From Lachnospiraceae bacterium (GTDB lineage Bacteria; Bacillota; Clostridia; Lachnospirales; Lachnospiraceae), in the NCBI GenBank assembly GCA_024403615.1, contig JAKSRM010000002.1, positions 1-64,000 on the forward strand: a stretch of DNA of 64,000 nt. The letters are read 5' to 3'. Position numbers and translations under genes: made by a program. The notes under the pieces were generated by a model that saw nothing but the letters and a program-made list of their open reading frames with translations, did no database searches and was not told the origin of the DNA. Below, in pieces: positions 20,600-28,734 of the stretch (the first letter of the stretch is position 1; the number at the start of each line of letters is the position of its first letter).

Positions 20600-21082
20600 T
20601 CAATCAGTTGGTATTTCGGCTACTTGTTGTACATATTCAGAAGCTGATGAATTATAAGTTCGTATTTGTCCCGAGGAACTTCTTACCATTCCCATGTCCC
20701 CGGTAGCGACCTGTACTACGTAGTTTAAATCTACCGAGCAGTTCAGGTCATATTCTTTGGAATCGTTTTGGCTTTTCAGTTCCGATATGGAACTTTCTAA
20801 AGCACTGATTTCTTTTTTCAATCCGCTGTTCTCACCGGATATGTTGAGCATGGTCACGCACAAAGCTACGAGTAAGACTACGGCAGCCAGTACTGAGGTA
20901 ACTGCCAGCAGGGCTTTCTGTCTGCGAACTTTCTGGCTAACCTGTTTCTGTCTTTCAGTCCTTTCACGTGGAAGTCGGATTACGGCTGGCTCGCTGATCA
21001 CTTCGACCCGTACCGTATTGCCCTCTGCGAAAATACGTTCAACGCTATTCTGTTGTGAATGATTTCTGGTTCTAACTCCCAT
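20600..21082 (-). CDS. FtsL-like septum formation protein
   Basis: 160 aa single-pass protein: basic cytoplasmic N terminus of about 70 residues, one membrane helix (about 58-80, ALLAVTSVLAAVVLLVALCVTML), then a short leucine/serine coiled coil (LKKEISALESSISELKSQ). Topology and position between rsmH and the PBP gene match FtsL, which with FtsB/DivIC and FtsQ recruits and activates FtsW-FtsI. Sequence is poorly conserved in this family, so the call rests on topology and context. It begins 1 base after rsmH. Confidence 0.75.
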   Translation of the reverse strand: MGVRTRNHSQQNSVERIFAEGNTVRVEVISEPAVIRLPRERTERQKQVSQKVRRQKALLAVTSVLAAVVLLVALCVTMLNISGENSGLKKEISALESSISELKSQNDSKEYDLNCSVDLNYVVQVATGDMGMVRSSSGQIRTYNSSASEYVQQVAEIPTD

Positions 21083-21083
21083 G

Positions 21084-22016
21084 TTACGCTTTCTCGAACA
21101 CTCTTAGCTTTGCGCTGGATGCTCTTTTATTTCTTTGACATTCCTCTTCTGTAGGAATGACAGGCCTCTTAGTTAATACTTTTCCCTTGCTTACAGCTCC
21201 GCAGGTACATACCGGAAAGCTCGGAGGACAGGTGCAAGGATTTTCTGCTTTTCGGAACTCGTTCTTTACGATTCGATCTTCCAGAGAGTGGAAAGTGATA
21301 ATACAAAGTCTTCCGCCTGGATTTAAAAGATCAATCATGGTCTGGATGGAATCTTTCAGGACATCTAATTCGGAATTGACTTCGATTCTTAATGCCTGGA
21401 AGGTTTTCTTTGCGAATCCTTTCTTTCCTTTTCTTACAGACTGTGGAATGGCCTGTTCTACGATTTTGGAAAGCTGACCGGTGGTAACGATTTCCTCTTT
21501 CGCTCTTTCATTTACAATGTGCTTTGCAATATTGTTTGCGAAGTTGTCTTCGCCATAATCCCGAATAATTCTTGCCAGGTCTTCTTTAGAATAAGTATTT
21601 ACAATGTCTCTGGCGGATATCGGCCGTTCCTGATCCATTCTCATGTCCAAAACTGCATCTTCCCGGTAGGAAAAGCCTCTTTCTGGATTGTCAATTTGGT
21701 AAGAAGAAACACCGATATCAAGGAGTATTCCGTCTACCCCGTTAATATTCAAAGAATCTAAGACGCTCTGAATATTCACAAAATTATTTTTTATCAAGGA
21801 AACTTTATCTGAGAAAGGAGAAAGTCTACTTCCTGCTGCCTGTAAGGCTTCCGCATCCTGATCGATTCCGATCAGTCGTCCGGTGGTAAGCTGTTCGGCG
21901 ATGTGATAAGAATGGCCGCCGCCGCCTAAAGTACCATCAACGTAGATTCCTTCGGGATTTATATTTAAACTTTCAATGGTTTCTGTAAGAAGTACCGATT
22001 CGTGTTTAAATTCCAA
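21084..22016 (-). CDS. rsmH: 16S rRNA (cytosine(1402)-N(4))-methyltransferase
   Basis: SAM-dependent N4-methylation of C1402 in the ribosomal P site. 310 aa, standard length. Motifs are [11 protein letters not shown] at the start, [10 protein letters not shown] (SAM motif I), [14 protein letters not shown] and [12 protein letters not shown] near the C terminus. Its start overlaps the end of mraZ by 11 bases, so the two are translationally coupled. Confidence 0.98.
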   Translation of the reverse strand: MEFKHESVLLTETIESLNINPEGIYVDGTLGGGGHSYHIAEQLTTGRLIGIDQDAEALQAAGSRLSPFSDKVSLIKNNFVNIQSVLDSLNINGVDGILLDIGVSSYQIDNPERGFSYREDAVLDMRMDQERPISARDIVNTYSKEDLARIIRDYGEDNFANNIAKHIVNERAKEEIVTTGQLSKIVEQAIPQSVRKGKKGFAKKTFQALRIEVNSELDVLKDSIQTMIDLLNPGGRLCIITFHSLEDRIVKNEFRKAENPCTCPPSFPVCTCGAVSKGKVLTKRPVIPTEEECQRNKRASSAKLRVFEKA

Positions 22017-22446
22017 ATCCCCAATCTCCCATGTGTTCTGCTATATCATCCATGTTGTCGTAGGTAGTTCCTTTTTCCCAGGCTTTCTTGTCCCAGATCT
22101 CAATTCTTGAACCAATACCTACCATCGTTATGTCTTTATCTAATTCCGCATATTCTCTTAAGTTCTGCGGCAGTAAAATTCTTCCTTGCTTATCCAGTTC
22201 TGCATTCATGGCACCTGCCATAAAATGTCTTACGAACTTTCTTGCGTCTTTATTGGCAACAGGCAGGCTGCGGAGCTTTCCTGCGAAATCATCCCATTCT
22301 TCGTTTGGAAAAACCCATAAGCAGCCGTCTAAACCCTTCGTAACCACGAAACTTTCACCCAATAGTTCCCGGAATTTCGAAGGAATGATTATTCTGCCCT
22401 TGGCATCTATGGAATGGTTGTATTCACCCATCAACATAGTGCTCAC
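22006..22446 (-). CDS. mraZ: Division/cell-wall cluster regulator MraZ
   Basis: AbrB-fold DNA-binding protein that regulates the division/cell-wall operon it heads. 146 aa with two SpoVT/AbrB-like domains ([21 protein letters not shown] at the start; [21 protein letters not shown] in the second half), each with the family's DxKGR/DxQGR motif. Three 10-bp-spaced GTGG boxes (22593-22617) lie upstream, fitting autoregulation. Confidence 0.98.
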   Translation of the reverse strand: MSTMLMGEYNHSIDAKGRIIIPSKFRELLGESFVVTKGLDGCLWVFPNEEWDDFAGKLRSLPVANKDARKFVRHFMAGAMNAELDKQGRILLPQNLREYAELDKDITMVGIGSRIEIWDKKAWEKGTTYDNMDDIAEHMGDWGFGI

Positions 22447-22592
22447 CTGTTACCTCCCAGCGACATTTTTGTCAAATTTATACTTAAGCGCGAATCACGC
22501 ATTGTATATAACTTAAGGAGCGCCGTGCCCTTTACTCTTGAGCAATCGCAAAAGGTAAATAAATTCAAAAAAGTTGCCGGCTCGGAGTATTT

Positions 22593-22617
22593 CCCACTTT
22601 GCTCCACTAAGTACCAC
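22593..22617 (-). promoter_or_regulatory. MraZ-binding direct repeats
   Basis: Three GTGG motifs on the minus strand (22614-22617, 22604-22607, 22594-22597) spaced exactly 10 bases apart, the third extended to GTGGG. This is the known MraZ box arrangement (TGGG-type direct repeats on one helix face) and lies just downstream of the promoter. Confidence 0.85.
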
Positions 22618-22637
22618 TTTTCTCTACTTTTATGGTG

Positions 22638-22666
22638 ATTTTACTATTATATATGGAAAAAATCAA
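22638..22666 (-). promoter_or_regulatory. SigA promoter of the mraZ cluster
   Basis: On the minus strand TTGATT (22661-22666), 17-base spacer, TAAAAT (22638-22643). The start point would fall about 15 bases upstream of the first MraZ box. Confidence 0.65.
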
Positions 22667-22790
22667 CTGTTTTTTCGAAATTTTTCAAAAAAATTTTGTG
22701 AAAAAACCTTGAAAAATATAGGTTTTTTGGACTTTTTGGGTTCGAGGGGGGAAAGTGGAGGGATTTTTTCCAAATATGTGTTTTTTTATA

Positions 22791-22819
22791 TTGACATTAC
22801 CCTTTTTTATACCCAAAAT
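22791..22819 (+). promoter_or_regulatory. Putative SigA promoter of ylmH
   Basis: A perfect TTGACA (22791-22796), 17-base spacer, CAAAAT (22814-22819). The predicted start point is at or within a base or two of the ylmH ATG, which would give a leaderless transcript. The alternative -10 TATACC (22809-22814) is too close to this -35. Confidence 0.5.
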
Positions 22820-22826
22820 TAGTTCT

Positions 22827-23591
22827 ATGAACGCAGATAAGGAGAAAGAATTTCTAATAAAAAGGATTTATGACCTGGCAGACACGTCCCTGTCCCGCCA
22901 GACCTATACCTATACCAACTTTCTATCTCCTTTGGAGCAGGATTATTTTTTAAGTTGCAGCAGCGATTTTTCTTCCGTAGGCTGCCAGTTATGGGGAGGC
23001 GCCAGTTCCTGCCTTAGAAAACTGATTATTTTCGGTTCGGAAGATAATATTGGCTATCCCCTTCCTTCTCCGATCCGGATTCTCCATATCGCTCCGAAAG
23101 CCGCTAAATTTGCAGAAGAACTTTCCCACAGGGACTATTTAGGCTCCTTAATGGCCCTGGGAATTGACCGTGGACTGACTGGCGACATTATTATTCGAGA
23201 CCATCAGGCTTGGGTATATGTGTTGGACAGCGTGGTCAGCTTTATTACCGAAAATCTGACTTCCGTACGCCACACAGCGGTCCTTTGCACAGAAGTTGAG
23301 GGTGAAATTCCGGAATTAGAAATAAAGTTCCAGACGATTTCCGCCAATCTGGCTTCTGAACGTCTGGATTTGATTTTAGGCGCCATTACCGGTCAAAAAC
23401 GAGAACAAGCAAAGTCTCTCTTAGCGGACCAAAAAGTGTTTGTAAACGGAAGATTGGCAGAAAACTCTGGAAAATCTTTAAAAGCAGGAGATGAAATCAC
23501 GGTCCGTGGCTTTGGTAAATTTATCTATGATGGAATCAGTTCCGAAAGCCGAAAAGGCCGTTTAAATATAACGATTCGTAAGTACGTATGA
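22827..23591 (+). CDS. ylmH: YlmH-family S4 RNA-binding protein (ribosome-associated quality control factor)
   Basis: 254 aa. The N-terminal two thirds match the YlmH N domain (FLSPLEQDYFL, RDYLGSLMALGIDRGLTGDI) and the C-terminal S4 domain runs from about residue 180 (SERLDLILGAITGQKREQAKSLL). In Bacillus subtilis YlmH binds stalled 50S-peptidyl-tRNA and can act in the RqcH quality-control pathway. I chose ATG 22827; an upstream GTG at 22755 would add an implausible Phe-rich leader encoded by promoter DNA. No Shine-Dalgarno precedes the ATG. Its stop overlaps the next gene's start (ATGA), so the two are co-translated. Although ylmH is usually near ftsZ, here it is divergent from mraZ. Confidence 0.9.
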   Translation: MNADKEKEFLIKRIYDLADTSLSRQTYTYTNFLSPLEQDYFLSCSSDFSSVGCQLWGGASSCLRKLIIFGSEDNIGYPLPSPIRILHIAPKAAKFAEELSHRDYLGSLMALGIDRGLTGDIIIRDHQAWVYVLDSVVSFITENLTSVRHTAVLCTEVEGEIPELEIKFQTISANLASERLDLILGAITGQKREQAKSLLADQKVFVNGRLAENSGKSLKAGDEITVRGFGKFIYDGISSESRKGRLNITIRKYV

Positions 23592-26185
23592 AAAAAATAA
23601 CCATGGGAATAATTGCACATGTTGATTCTGGAAAGACCACTTTATCGGAAGCGGTCCTTTTCCGCACCGGTGCAATCCGTAGTTTCGGCCGTGTCGATAA
23701 AGGAGCCTCCTTTTTTGACAACAATCAGCTGGAACGGGCCCGTGGAATTACCATCTACAACAAACAGACTACTTTTCAATACGGTCAAACATCCTTTAAC
23801 ATGATTGACACCCCTGGCCACGCAGACTTTTCTTCGGAAATGGAGCGTTCCCTTCAGGTGCTGGATTATGCAGTTCTCCTAATCAGTGCCGCTGATGGAG
23901 TCAAAGGACAGACCCAAACCATCTGGCGTCTTCTTTCCGAATACAATATTCCAACTTTTATTTTCTTTAATAAAATGGACCAGGACCGCGCAGACAAAGC
24001 AGTCCTGTTAAAAGAAATCCGAGAATTATCGTCTGATCTGGCTGTAGACTTTTCGGACGATGGAACCGATGAGTTTTTTGACCGGGTTGCTATGAGTTCG
24101 GAAGATGCGATGGAAGAATTTTTATCGGAGGGCGTTCTGACCGATGAAACGATTTCGTCTCTCATTGCCAACCGTCAGATTTTCCCTTGTTATTTCGGTT
24201 CTGCCCTTCAGATTCAAGGTGTTGACGAATTCTTATCCGGTTTGGACAAATATACGATAGATTTTTATCCAGAAGAATTGTCACAGGAAGAATTCGGCGC
24301 CCGGGTTTATAAGATTGATCATGCCGATGACGGCAGTCGTCTGACATTCATTAAAGTTACCCAGGGTGTTCTGAATAATAAGACCTTACTTCCTGACGGC
24401 GAAGATTCTTCGAAAATCAACCAAATTCGTCTCTACTCTGGTAATAAATACCAGCTGGCAGAAAAAGTCTCTGCTGGTGATATTTGTGCCTTAACCGGCC
24501 TGAAAGAAAGTTTCTCCGGCCAAGGCTACGGCTGTGAGTCCGAAATTGCTTTGCCTCTTTTAATGCCAATTTTGGATTACCGTGTAAGAATTTTAAGTAA
24601 TGTAGACGCAGTCTCTGCTCTACCTTATTTCCGTTCCTTAGAAGAAGAAAACCCAGAACTTTCCATCCGTTGGGACGAAGACAAAAACGAAATTTCGGTC
24701 TGTGTCATGGGGGAAGTTCAGTTAGAAATATTAAAGTCTCTGTTAAAGGACAAATTCAACTTGGATGTAGCCTTTGATTCTGGCTCCGTTATGTATAAAG
24801 AGACCTTAACGAAGCCAACCATCGGTGTCGGCCACTTTGAACCGTTACGTCATTACGCAGAAGTTCATCTCTTAATGGAGCCTCTGCCTTTAGGAAGCGG
24901 TTTGATTTTTGAAACGCAGGCAAAGACCGACTATCTGGCAAAGAATTGGCAACGTCTGATTCTGACCCATTTATCGGAACGTCAGCATCGCGGTGTTTTA
25001 ATTGGCGCGCCGATTACAGATATGAAAATCACGTTAATCAACGGAAGAGCCCACCTGAAACATACAGAAGGCGGCGACTTCCGTCAGGCCACCTATCGTG
25101 CCGTCCGTCAGGGGCTGATGATGGCAGAAAGCTGTATTTTAGAGCCGTTTTATAAGTTTACCATCGAAGTTCCTTCCGAAAATGTAGGCCGTGCTTTGAC
25201 CGATTTAGGCATGATGAATGCGGAATTTTCTATGCCAGATATGAACGTAGAAAAAGGTACTTCAATTATCAACGGCCGCGGACCGGTTGCCGCAATAAAG
25301 GATTATCCAAAGACTCTTACCTCCTATACCAAAGGTTTAGGAACGATCAGTTTCATGGTAGACGGATACGGACCATGCCATAATCCAGAAGAAGTTATGG
25401 AAGAAAAAGCTTATGACCCGTTAAGAGATTTGCGGAATACTCCAGACTCCGTCTTCTGCTCCCATGGAGCCGGCGTAATTGTGCCATATGATGACGTTTA
25501 TAATCATATGCATTTAGCTTTTGATGGCTCTGTCCGGGTTCGCTCCGGGGACGATTTCGATGTAACCAAAAGCAGTCGGACGGTTTCCGATACGCCGTTA
25601 GGCACCGAAGAAATCAACGCCATCATTAATAAATTCTCCCGTTCCAACGCGAAGGACAAATCTCAAGGGAATAATTGGAAGAAATCCTTCGGGGGAAAGA
25701 AAATCGAAATATCTGCGCCAAAAGTCCCTATTACTCCACCTTTCCCTATGGAAGATGCAGACTTTGTTGTAGTAGACGGATATAATGTTATTTTTGCATG
25801 GAAGGAATTAAACGAACTGGCAAAAGAAAATATTGATGCTGCCAGGGATTCCCTTTTGGACACTTTAAGCAAATTTAAATCCATGACAAAAGCGGAAGTG
25901 ATTGCTGTTTTTGACGCTTACCGGGTGAAAGGCCATGTAATCGAAAACAGCCGTTTCCAAGATGTTCAGATTATCTACACTCGAGAAGATGAAACTGCCG
26001 ACCAATATATTGAACGGTTCACTAACGATTTAGGGAAAAAGAAGAAAATCGTCGTAATAACCTCCGACGGTGCGGAACAAGTCATCACCCGAGGACAAGG
26101 CTGTAAACTAATCTCCTCCCGGGAATTCCAACTTCGAATCGAAGAACTGACAAAGCAGACGAATGAAAAATATAACATAAAATAA
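23588..26185 (+). CDS. Tet(M)/EF-G-like translational GTPase fused to YacP/Rae1-like NYN endonuclease
   Basis: 865 aa. Residues 1 to about 640 are a ribosome-protection-type translational GTPase: G1 AHVDSGKTTLSE (10-21), switch II DTPGHADF, G4 FNKMD, then the EF-G domains II-V. After a basic linker (about 680-715), residues 722-865 form a YacP/NYN domain (DFVVVDGYNVIFAWKEL; VIAVFDAYRVKG; DETADQYIERF; IVVITSDGAEQ) with acidic residues of a PIN-like nuclease site. B. subtilis YacP is Rae1, which cuts mRNA in the ribosomal A site. The overlap with ylmH suggests a shared task on stalled ribosomes. True tetracycline resistance is possible but not implied: Tet(M) itself is about 640 aa and lacks the NYN domain. 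Confidence 0.88.
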   Translation: MKKITMGIIAHVDSGKTTLSEAVLFRTGAIRSFGRVDKGASFFDNNQLERARGITIYNKQTTFQYGQTSFNMIDTPGHADFSSEMERSLQVLDYAVLLISAADGVKGQTQTIWRLLSEYNIPTFIFFNKMDQDRADKAVLLKEIRELSSDLAVDFSDDGTDEFFDRVAMSSEDAMEEFLSEGVLTDETISSLIANRQIFPCYFGSALQIQGVDEFLSGLDKYTIDFYPEELSQEEFGARVYKIDHADDGSRLTFIKVTQGVLNNKTLLPDGEDSSKINQIRLYSGNKYQLAEKVSAGDICALTGLKESFSGQGYGCESEIALPLLMPILDYRVRILSNVDAVSALPYFRSLEEENPELSIRWDEDKNEISVCVMGEVQLEILKSLLKDKFNLDVAFDSGSVMYKETLTKPTIGVGHFEPLRHYAEVHLLMEPLPLGSGLIFETQAKTDYLAKNWQRLILTHLSERQHRGVLIGAPITDMKITLINGRAHLKHTEGGDFRQATYRAVRQGLMMAESCILEPFYKFTIEVPSENVGRALTDLGMMNAEFSMPDMNVEKGTSIINGRGPVAAIKDYPKTLTSYTKGLGTISFMVDGYGPCHNPEEVMEEKAYDPLRDLRNTPDSVFCSHGAGVIVPYDDVYNHMHLAFDGSVRVRSGDDFDVTKSSRTVSDTPLGTEEINAIINKFSRSNAKDKSQGNNWKKSFGGKKIEISAPKVPITPPFPMEDADFVVVDGYNVIFAWKELNELAKENIDAARDSLLDTLSKFKSMTKAEVIAVFDAYRVKGHVIENSRFQDVQIIYTREDETADQYIERFTNDLGKKKKIVVITSDGAEQVITRGQGCKLISSREFQLRIEELTKQTNEKYNIK

Positions 26186-26231
26186 GTCCCCGACAGTTGT
26201 AATTTTACATCCATCGGGGACATTTTTTATT
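26186..26231 (+). terminator. Rho-independent terminator of ylmH/GTPase-NYN operon
   Basis: Stem GTCCCCGA (26186-26193) with TCGGGGAC (26214-26221) enclosing a second small hairpin (TGTAATTTTACA), followed by ATTTTTTATTT. It starts directly after the stop codon. Confidence 0.9.
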
Positions 26232-26254
26232 TATCTATTCTTATTCCATTCTTT

Positions 26255-27595
26255 TTAGAAGAAGGTTACCAGACCATAAATCCAAAGAGCGAATACGATA
26301 ATCGGAGTTATGTACTTGAAGAAAACTTTCATCCAAGATTTAACTTTCAATCCTTTACCGGTATTTGCCTCTAATTCGAATTCATCCCAGCCCCACAGCT
26401 TGTCGCTGCAGCAAACTACTAAGAATAAAACGGAGCCAAGTGGCTGAATAACGGTTTCTACCAGGAAATCCCACAGATCTAAGAAACCTGTTTCTCCACC
26501 AAGAGGATGAACATTGGCAAGAACGTTTCCAGTAAGAGCCATAGGAGTACATAATACCAGCAGCATAATGCAGCAGATAAAGCAGCCTTTTTTACGGCTC
26601 CATCCAGTTAACTCTCTCATCATCGCAAGAATATTTTCAAATACAGCTACTACGGTACTCATAGCTGCGAAAATCATAAAGATGAAGAACAGAGAGCCCC
26701 AGATACGTCCACCACTCATATTCTGGAATACAGTTACCATTGTGGTAAACAGAAGTGGAGGGCCAGCATCCGGATTAATATTAAAGGTGAAGCAAGCTGG
26801 GAAAATAATAAAGCCAGCCAGCAAAGCAACTAAGGTATCCAAAGCACAAACGTTTACAGCTTCTCCAAGAAGAGAACGGCTCTTATCGGTATAACTTCCA
26901 AAAATCGCCATAGAGCCCATACCAAGAGACAGACTGAAGAACGCCTGACACATCGCTGCAATAATTACACTTGGTGTAATTAAAGAGAAATCTGGTTTCA
27001 GATAAAAGCTGATTCCGTCGCCAAATCCGGAAAGCGTGCAACTGTGAATTGCTAATACAATCATCAGGGCAAACAGTGCAAGCATCATCCATTTGGTTAT
27101 CTTTTCCAATCCTTTCTGAATATCAAAAGAAAGAATTACAAAACCAAGGACAACAACCAAAACCATGAAGCCTACATTGACTCCCGTATTGGAAACCGTT
27201 TCGCCCCAGGTCAGATGTTCCATATTTCCGGAAATAAATCCGATTAAATAATGGAAGAAGTAACCTGCGATGGTGGTATAGAACATCATCAGGAAAAAGT
27301 TTCCTGCTAAACTAAGCCAACCTTGCAGATGAAACGGGCTCTTTTCATTCTTAAGAAGAGGCCGATACATATTTACAGGACTCTTACGAGCTGCACGTCC
27401 CATAGCAAATTCTGCAGTCATAATCGGAACGCCGAGCAGTAATACGCAGATGATATATACAAATACGAATGCGCCGCCGCCATTATGACCTACTTTGTAC
27501 GGGAATCCCCATACATTACCAAGTCCGATCGCACATCCGGCGGAAAGTAAAATGAACCCAAGCCGGCTACCGAGGCTTTCGCGTTTTTCTTCCAT
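26255..27595 (-). CDS. Sodium-dependent transporter, neurotransmitter:sodium symporter (SNF) family
   Basis: 446 aa LeuT-fold membrane protein with about 11-12 helices. The signature GCAIGLGNVWGFPYKVGHNGGGAF (about residues 20-43) covers the Na+ and substrate site of helix 1. Family members take up amino acids with Na+; the particular substrate is unknown. A single-gene unit with a promoter and an inverted-repeat operator upstream (27613-27655) and AGGAGG before the ATG. Confidence 0.93.
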   Translation of the reverse strand: MEEKRESLGSRLGFILLSAGCAIGLGNVWGFPYKVGHNGGGAFVFVYIICVLLLGVPIMTAEFAMGRAARKSPVNMYRPLLKNEKSPFHLQGWLSLAGNFFLMMFYTTIAGYFFHYLIGFISGNMEHLTWGETVSNTGVNVGFMVLVVVLGFVILSFDIQKGLEKITKWMMLALFALMIVLAIHSCTLSGFGDGISFYLKPDFSLITPSVIIAAMCQAFFSLSLGMGSMAIFGSYTDKSRSLLGEAVNVCALDTLVALLAGFIIFPACFTFNINPDAGPPLLFTTMVTVFQNMSGGRIWGSLFFIFMIFAAMSTVVAVFENILAMMRELTGWSRKKGCFICCIMLLVLCTPMALTGNVLANVHPLGGETGFLDLWDFLVETVIQPLGSVLFLVVCCSDKLWGWDEFELEANTGKGLKVKSWMKVFFKYITPIIVFALWIYGLVTFF

Positions 27596-27612
27596 AAAAT
27601 TTCCTCCTAAAT

Positions 27613-27655
27613 TCTACAATGTTCGTATTGTAGCATTGTAGAAAATGAATGTCTA
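27613..27655 (-). promoter_or_regulatory. Promoter and overlapping inverted repeat of the SNF transporter
   Basis: On the minus strand TAGACA (27650-27655), 17-base spacer, TACAAT (27627-27632). A 9-bp inverted repeat TCTACAATG (27613-27621) / CATTGTAGA (27634-27642) brackets the -10 box, and a third copy of ATTGTAG lies within the loop. This looks like a repressor operator, possibly substrate-responsive. Confidence 0.55.
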
Positions 27656-27702
27656 TAAAATAGTTCTATCGTCCTCCAGAAGATACCGGAGAAACCTATC
27701 TT

Positions 27703-28722
27703 TTACTCTACTTCTACTCCTGCTGCAAAGATAGGTTCCATAAAGTCTGTAACAATTCTTTTTAACTTTTGGAACTCTTCCGGAATCTCATCTTTTCCAT
27801 AGAAGCAGTTAAACTGTTTTCCATTTTCAATTTCGATACAAAATTCCACAAACGGATCATCCATAAAATCAAATCCAACCGGTTCGATCTGACCATTGGT
27901 CAAAGAAATGATGTTATGTTCTTCAATTAACGCTTTTACACGGACGAAATAACCATCTGGGATGTGAATGGTCTTTCGTTCTTTTTTGTCACCTTTTCGT
28001 TCATAACAATTCTTCCAGATACAGGTAATCTGCTCTCCCGTGGTTTTATCGTGAGTGATAATATTTCCGTACCAATAAACCATGTTTCCTTCATTATACT
28101 TGAAGTCAAAGCGGGTAATGGCCATGGCTTTTTCTTTTATAGCGAACTGTTCAAAGCCTTTGGACGCCAGATATGCCCGGAACAAATCGACAAAGGCACA
28201 GCTCCATCCGTCATAAGGATTTCCTTGCAGATAAAAGTACAACTTTTCACCAGAAGCATATTTTACATCCAATAAATACGGTTGATATTCCGGAGAAAGC
28301 CCCTGGGTATAGGATTCTTTTCCATTTGCTTTGGCTAATTCGTATTTATCTATGATAGCCTGGGCATTCTCCAGTAATTCCTTATCCGCCTCACATTCCG
28401 TGGTTTCCAAACGGCCATGTTTCAGCATCATTGTGCCCGCATCATTTTTATAAAGTTCAAAGTCATACCAGCCATCAATGCCGCTATAAATAGCATTTTT
28501 ATAACATACGCTGACTCTCAGGCTGACAATGTCTTTTGATTTAATCGTCTTTGGGGCCATCGGATCGGAATGTTCCACTCTTCCTCCCGGTGCCATAAGA
28601 TTGTCGTTCAGTCCTCCCATGCCATTCATCACCTGACCAGCGTTAACAGGAAGTCCCATAGACGGAATCGCATTTCCGCCAAATCCCGTTCCTATCATCG
28701 TATCCATACTATTATTAATCAT
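27703..28722 (-). CDS. Uncharacterised protein, 339 aa
   Basis: I recognise no family. Residues 1-55 are rich in Met, Gly, Asn and Pro and look disordered. The rest alternates beta-strand-like segments (KDIVSLRVSVCYKNAIYSG, GWYDFELYKND, MVYWYGNIITHD, FVEFCIEIENGKQFNCFYG) and a helix (FVDLFRAYLASKGFEQFAI), suggesting an all-beta-plus-alpha globular domain. No signal peptide or membrane segment. It starts 12 bases after the XRE regulator gene and is probably co-transcribed with it. Confidence 0.75.
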   Translation of the reverse strand: MINNSMDTMIGTGFGGNAIPSMGLPVNAGQVMNGMGGLNDNLMAPGGRVEHSDPMAPKTIKSKDIVSLRVSVCYKNAIYSGIDGWYDFELYKNDAGTMMLKHGRLETTECEADKELLENAQAIIDKYELAKANGKESYTQGLSPEYQPYLLDVKYASGEKLYFYLQGNPYDGWSCAFVDLFRAYLASKGFEQFAIKEKAMAITRFDFKYNEGNMVYWYGNIITHDKTTGEQITCIWKNCYERKGDKKERKTIHIPDGYFVRVKALIEEHNIISLTNGQIEPVGFDFMDDPFVEFCIEIENGKQFNCFYGKDEIPEEFQKLKRIVTDFMEPIFAAGVEVE

Positions 28723-28734
28723 TTTTTCTGTCCT

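Larger units (their letters stand above)
22447..22826. other. Divergent regulatory region between mraZ and ylmH
   Basis: A 380-base gap with no gene. It holds the mraZ promoter (22638-22666), the three MraZ boxes (22593-22617), an untranslated leader of roughly 180 bases for the mraZ transcript, and the putative ylmH promoter (22791-22819). Bases 22660-22790 are extremely T-rich with no clear structure. Confidence 0.7.

Noticed and set aside
22755-22826. Longer ylmH start (GTG 22755) giving a signal-peptide-like leader
   Set aside because: The Phe/Leu-rich leader is encoded by T-rich promoter DNA, including the TTGACA box; YlmH proteins are cytoplasmic and start near the chosen ATG.
23588-26185. 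Calling the GTPase a tetracycline-resistance determinant
   Set aside because: Extra nuclease domain, chromosomal operon with ylmH and no mobile-element context; resistance cannot be claimed from similarity alone.
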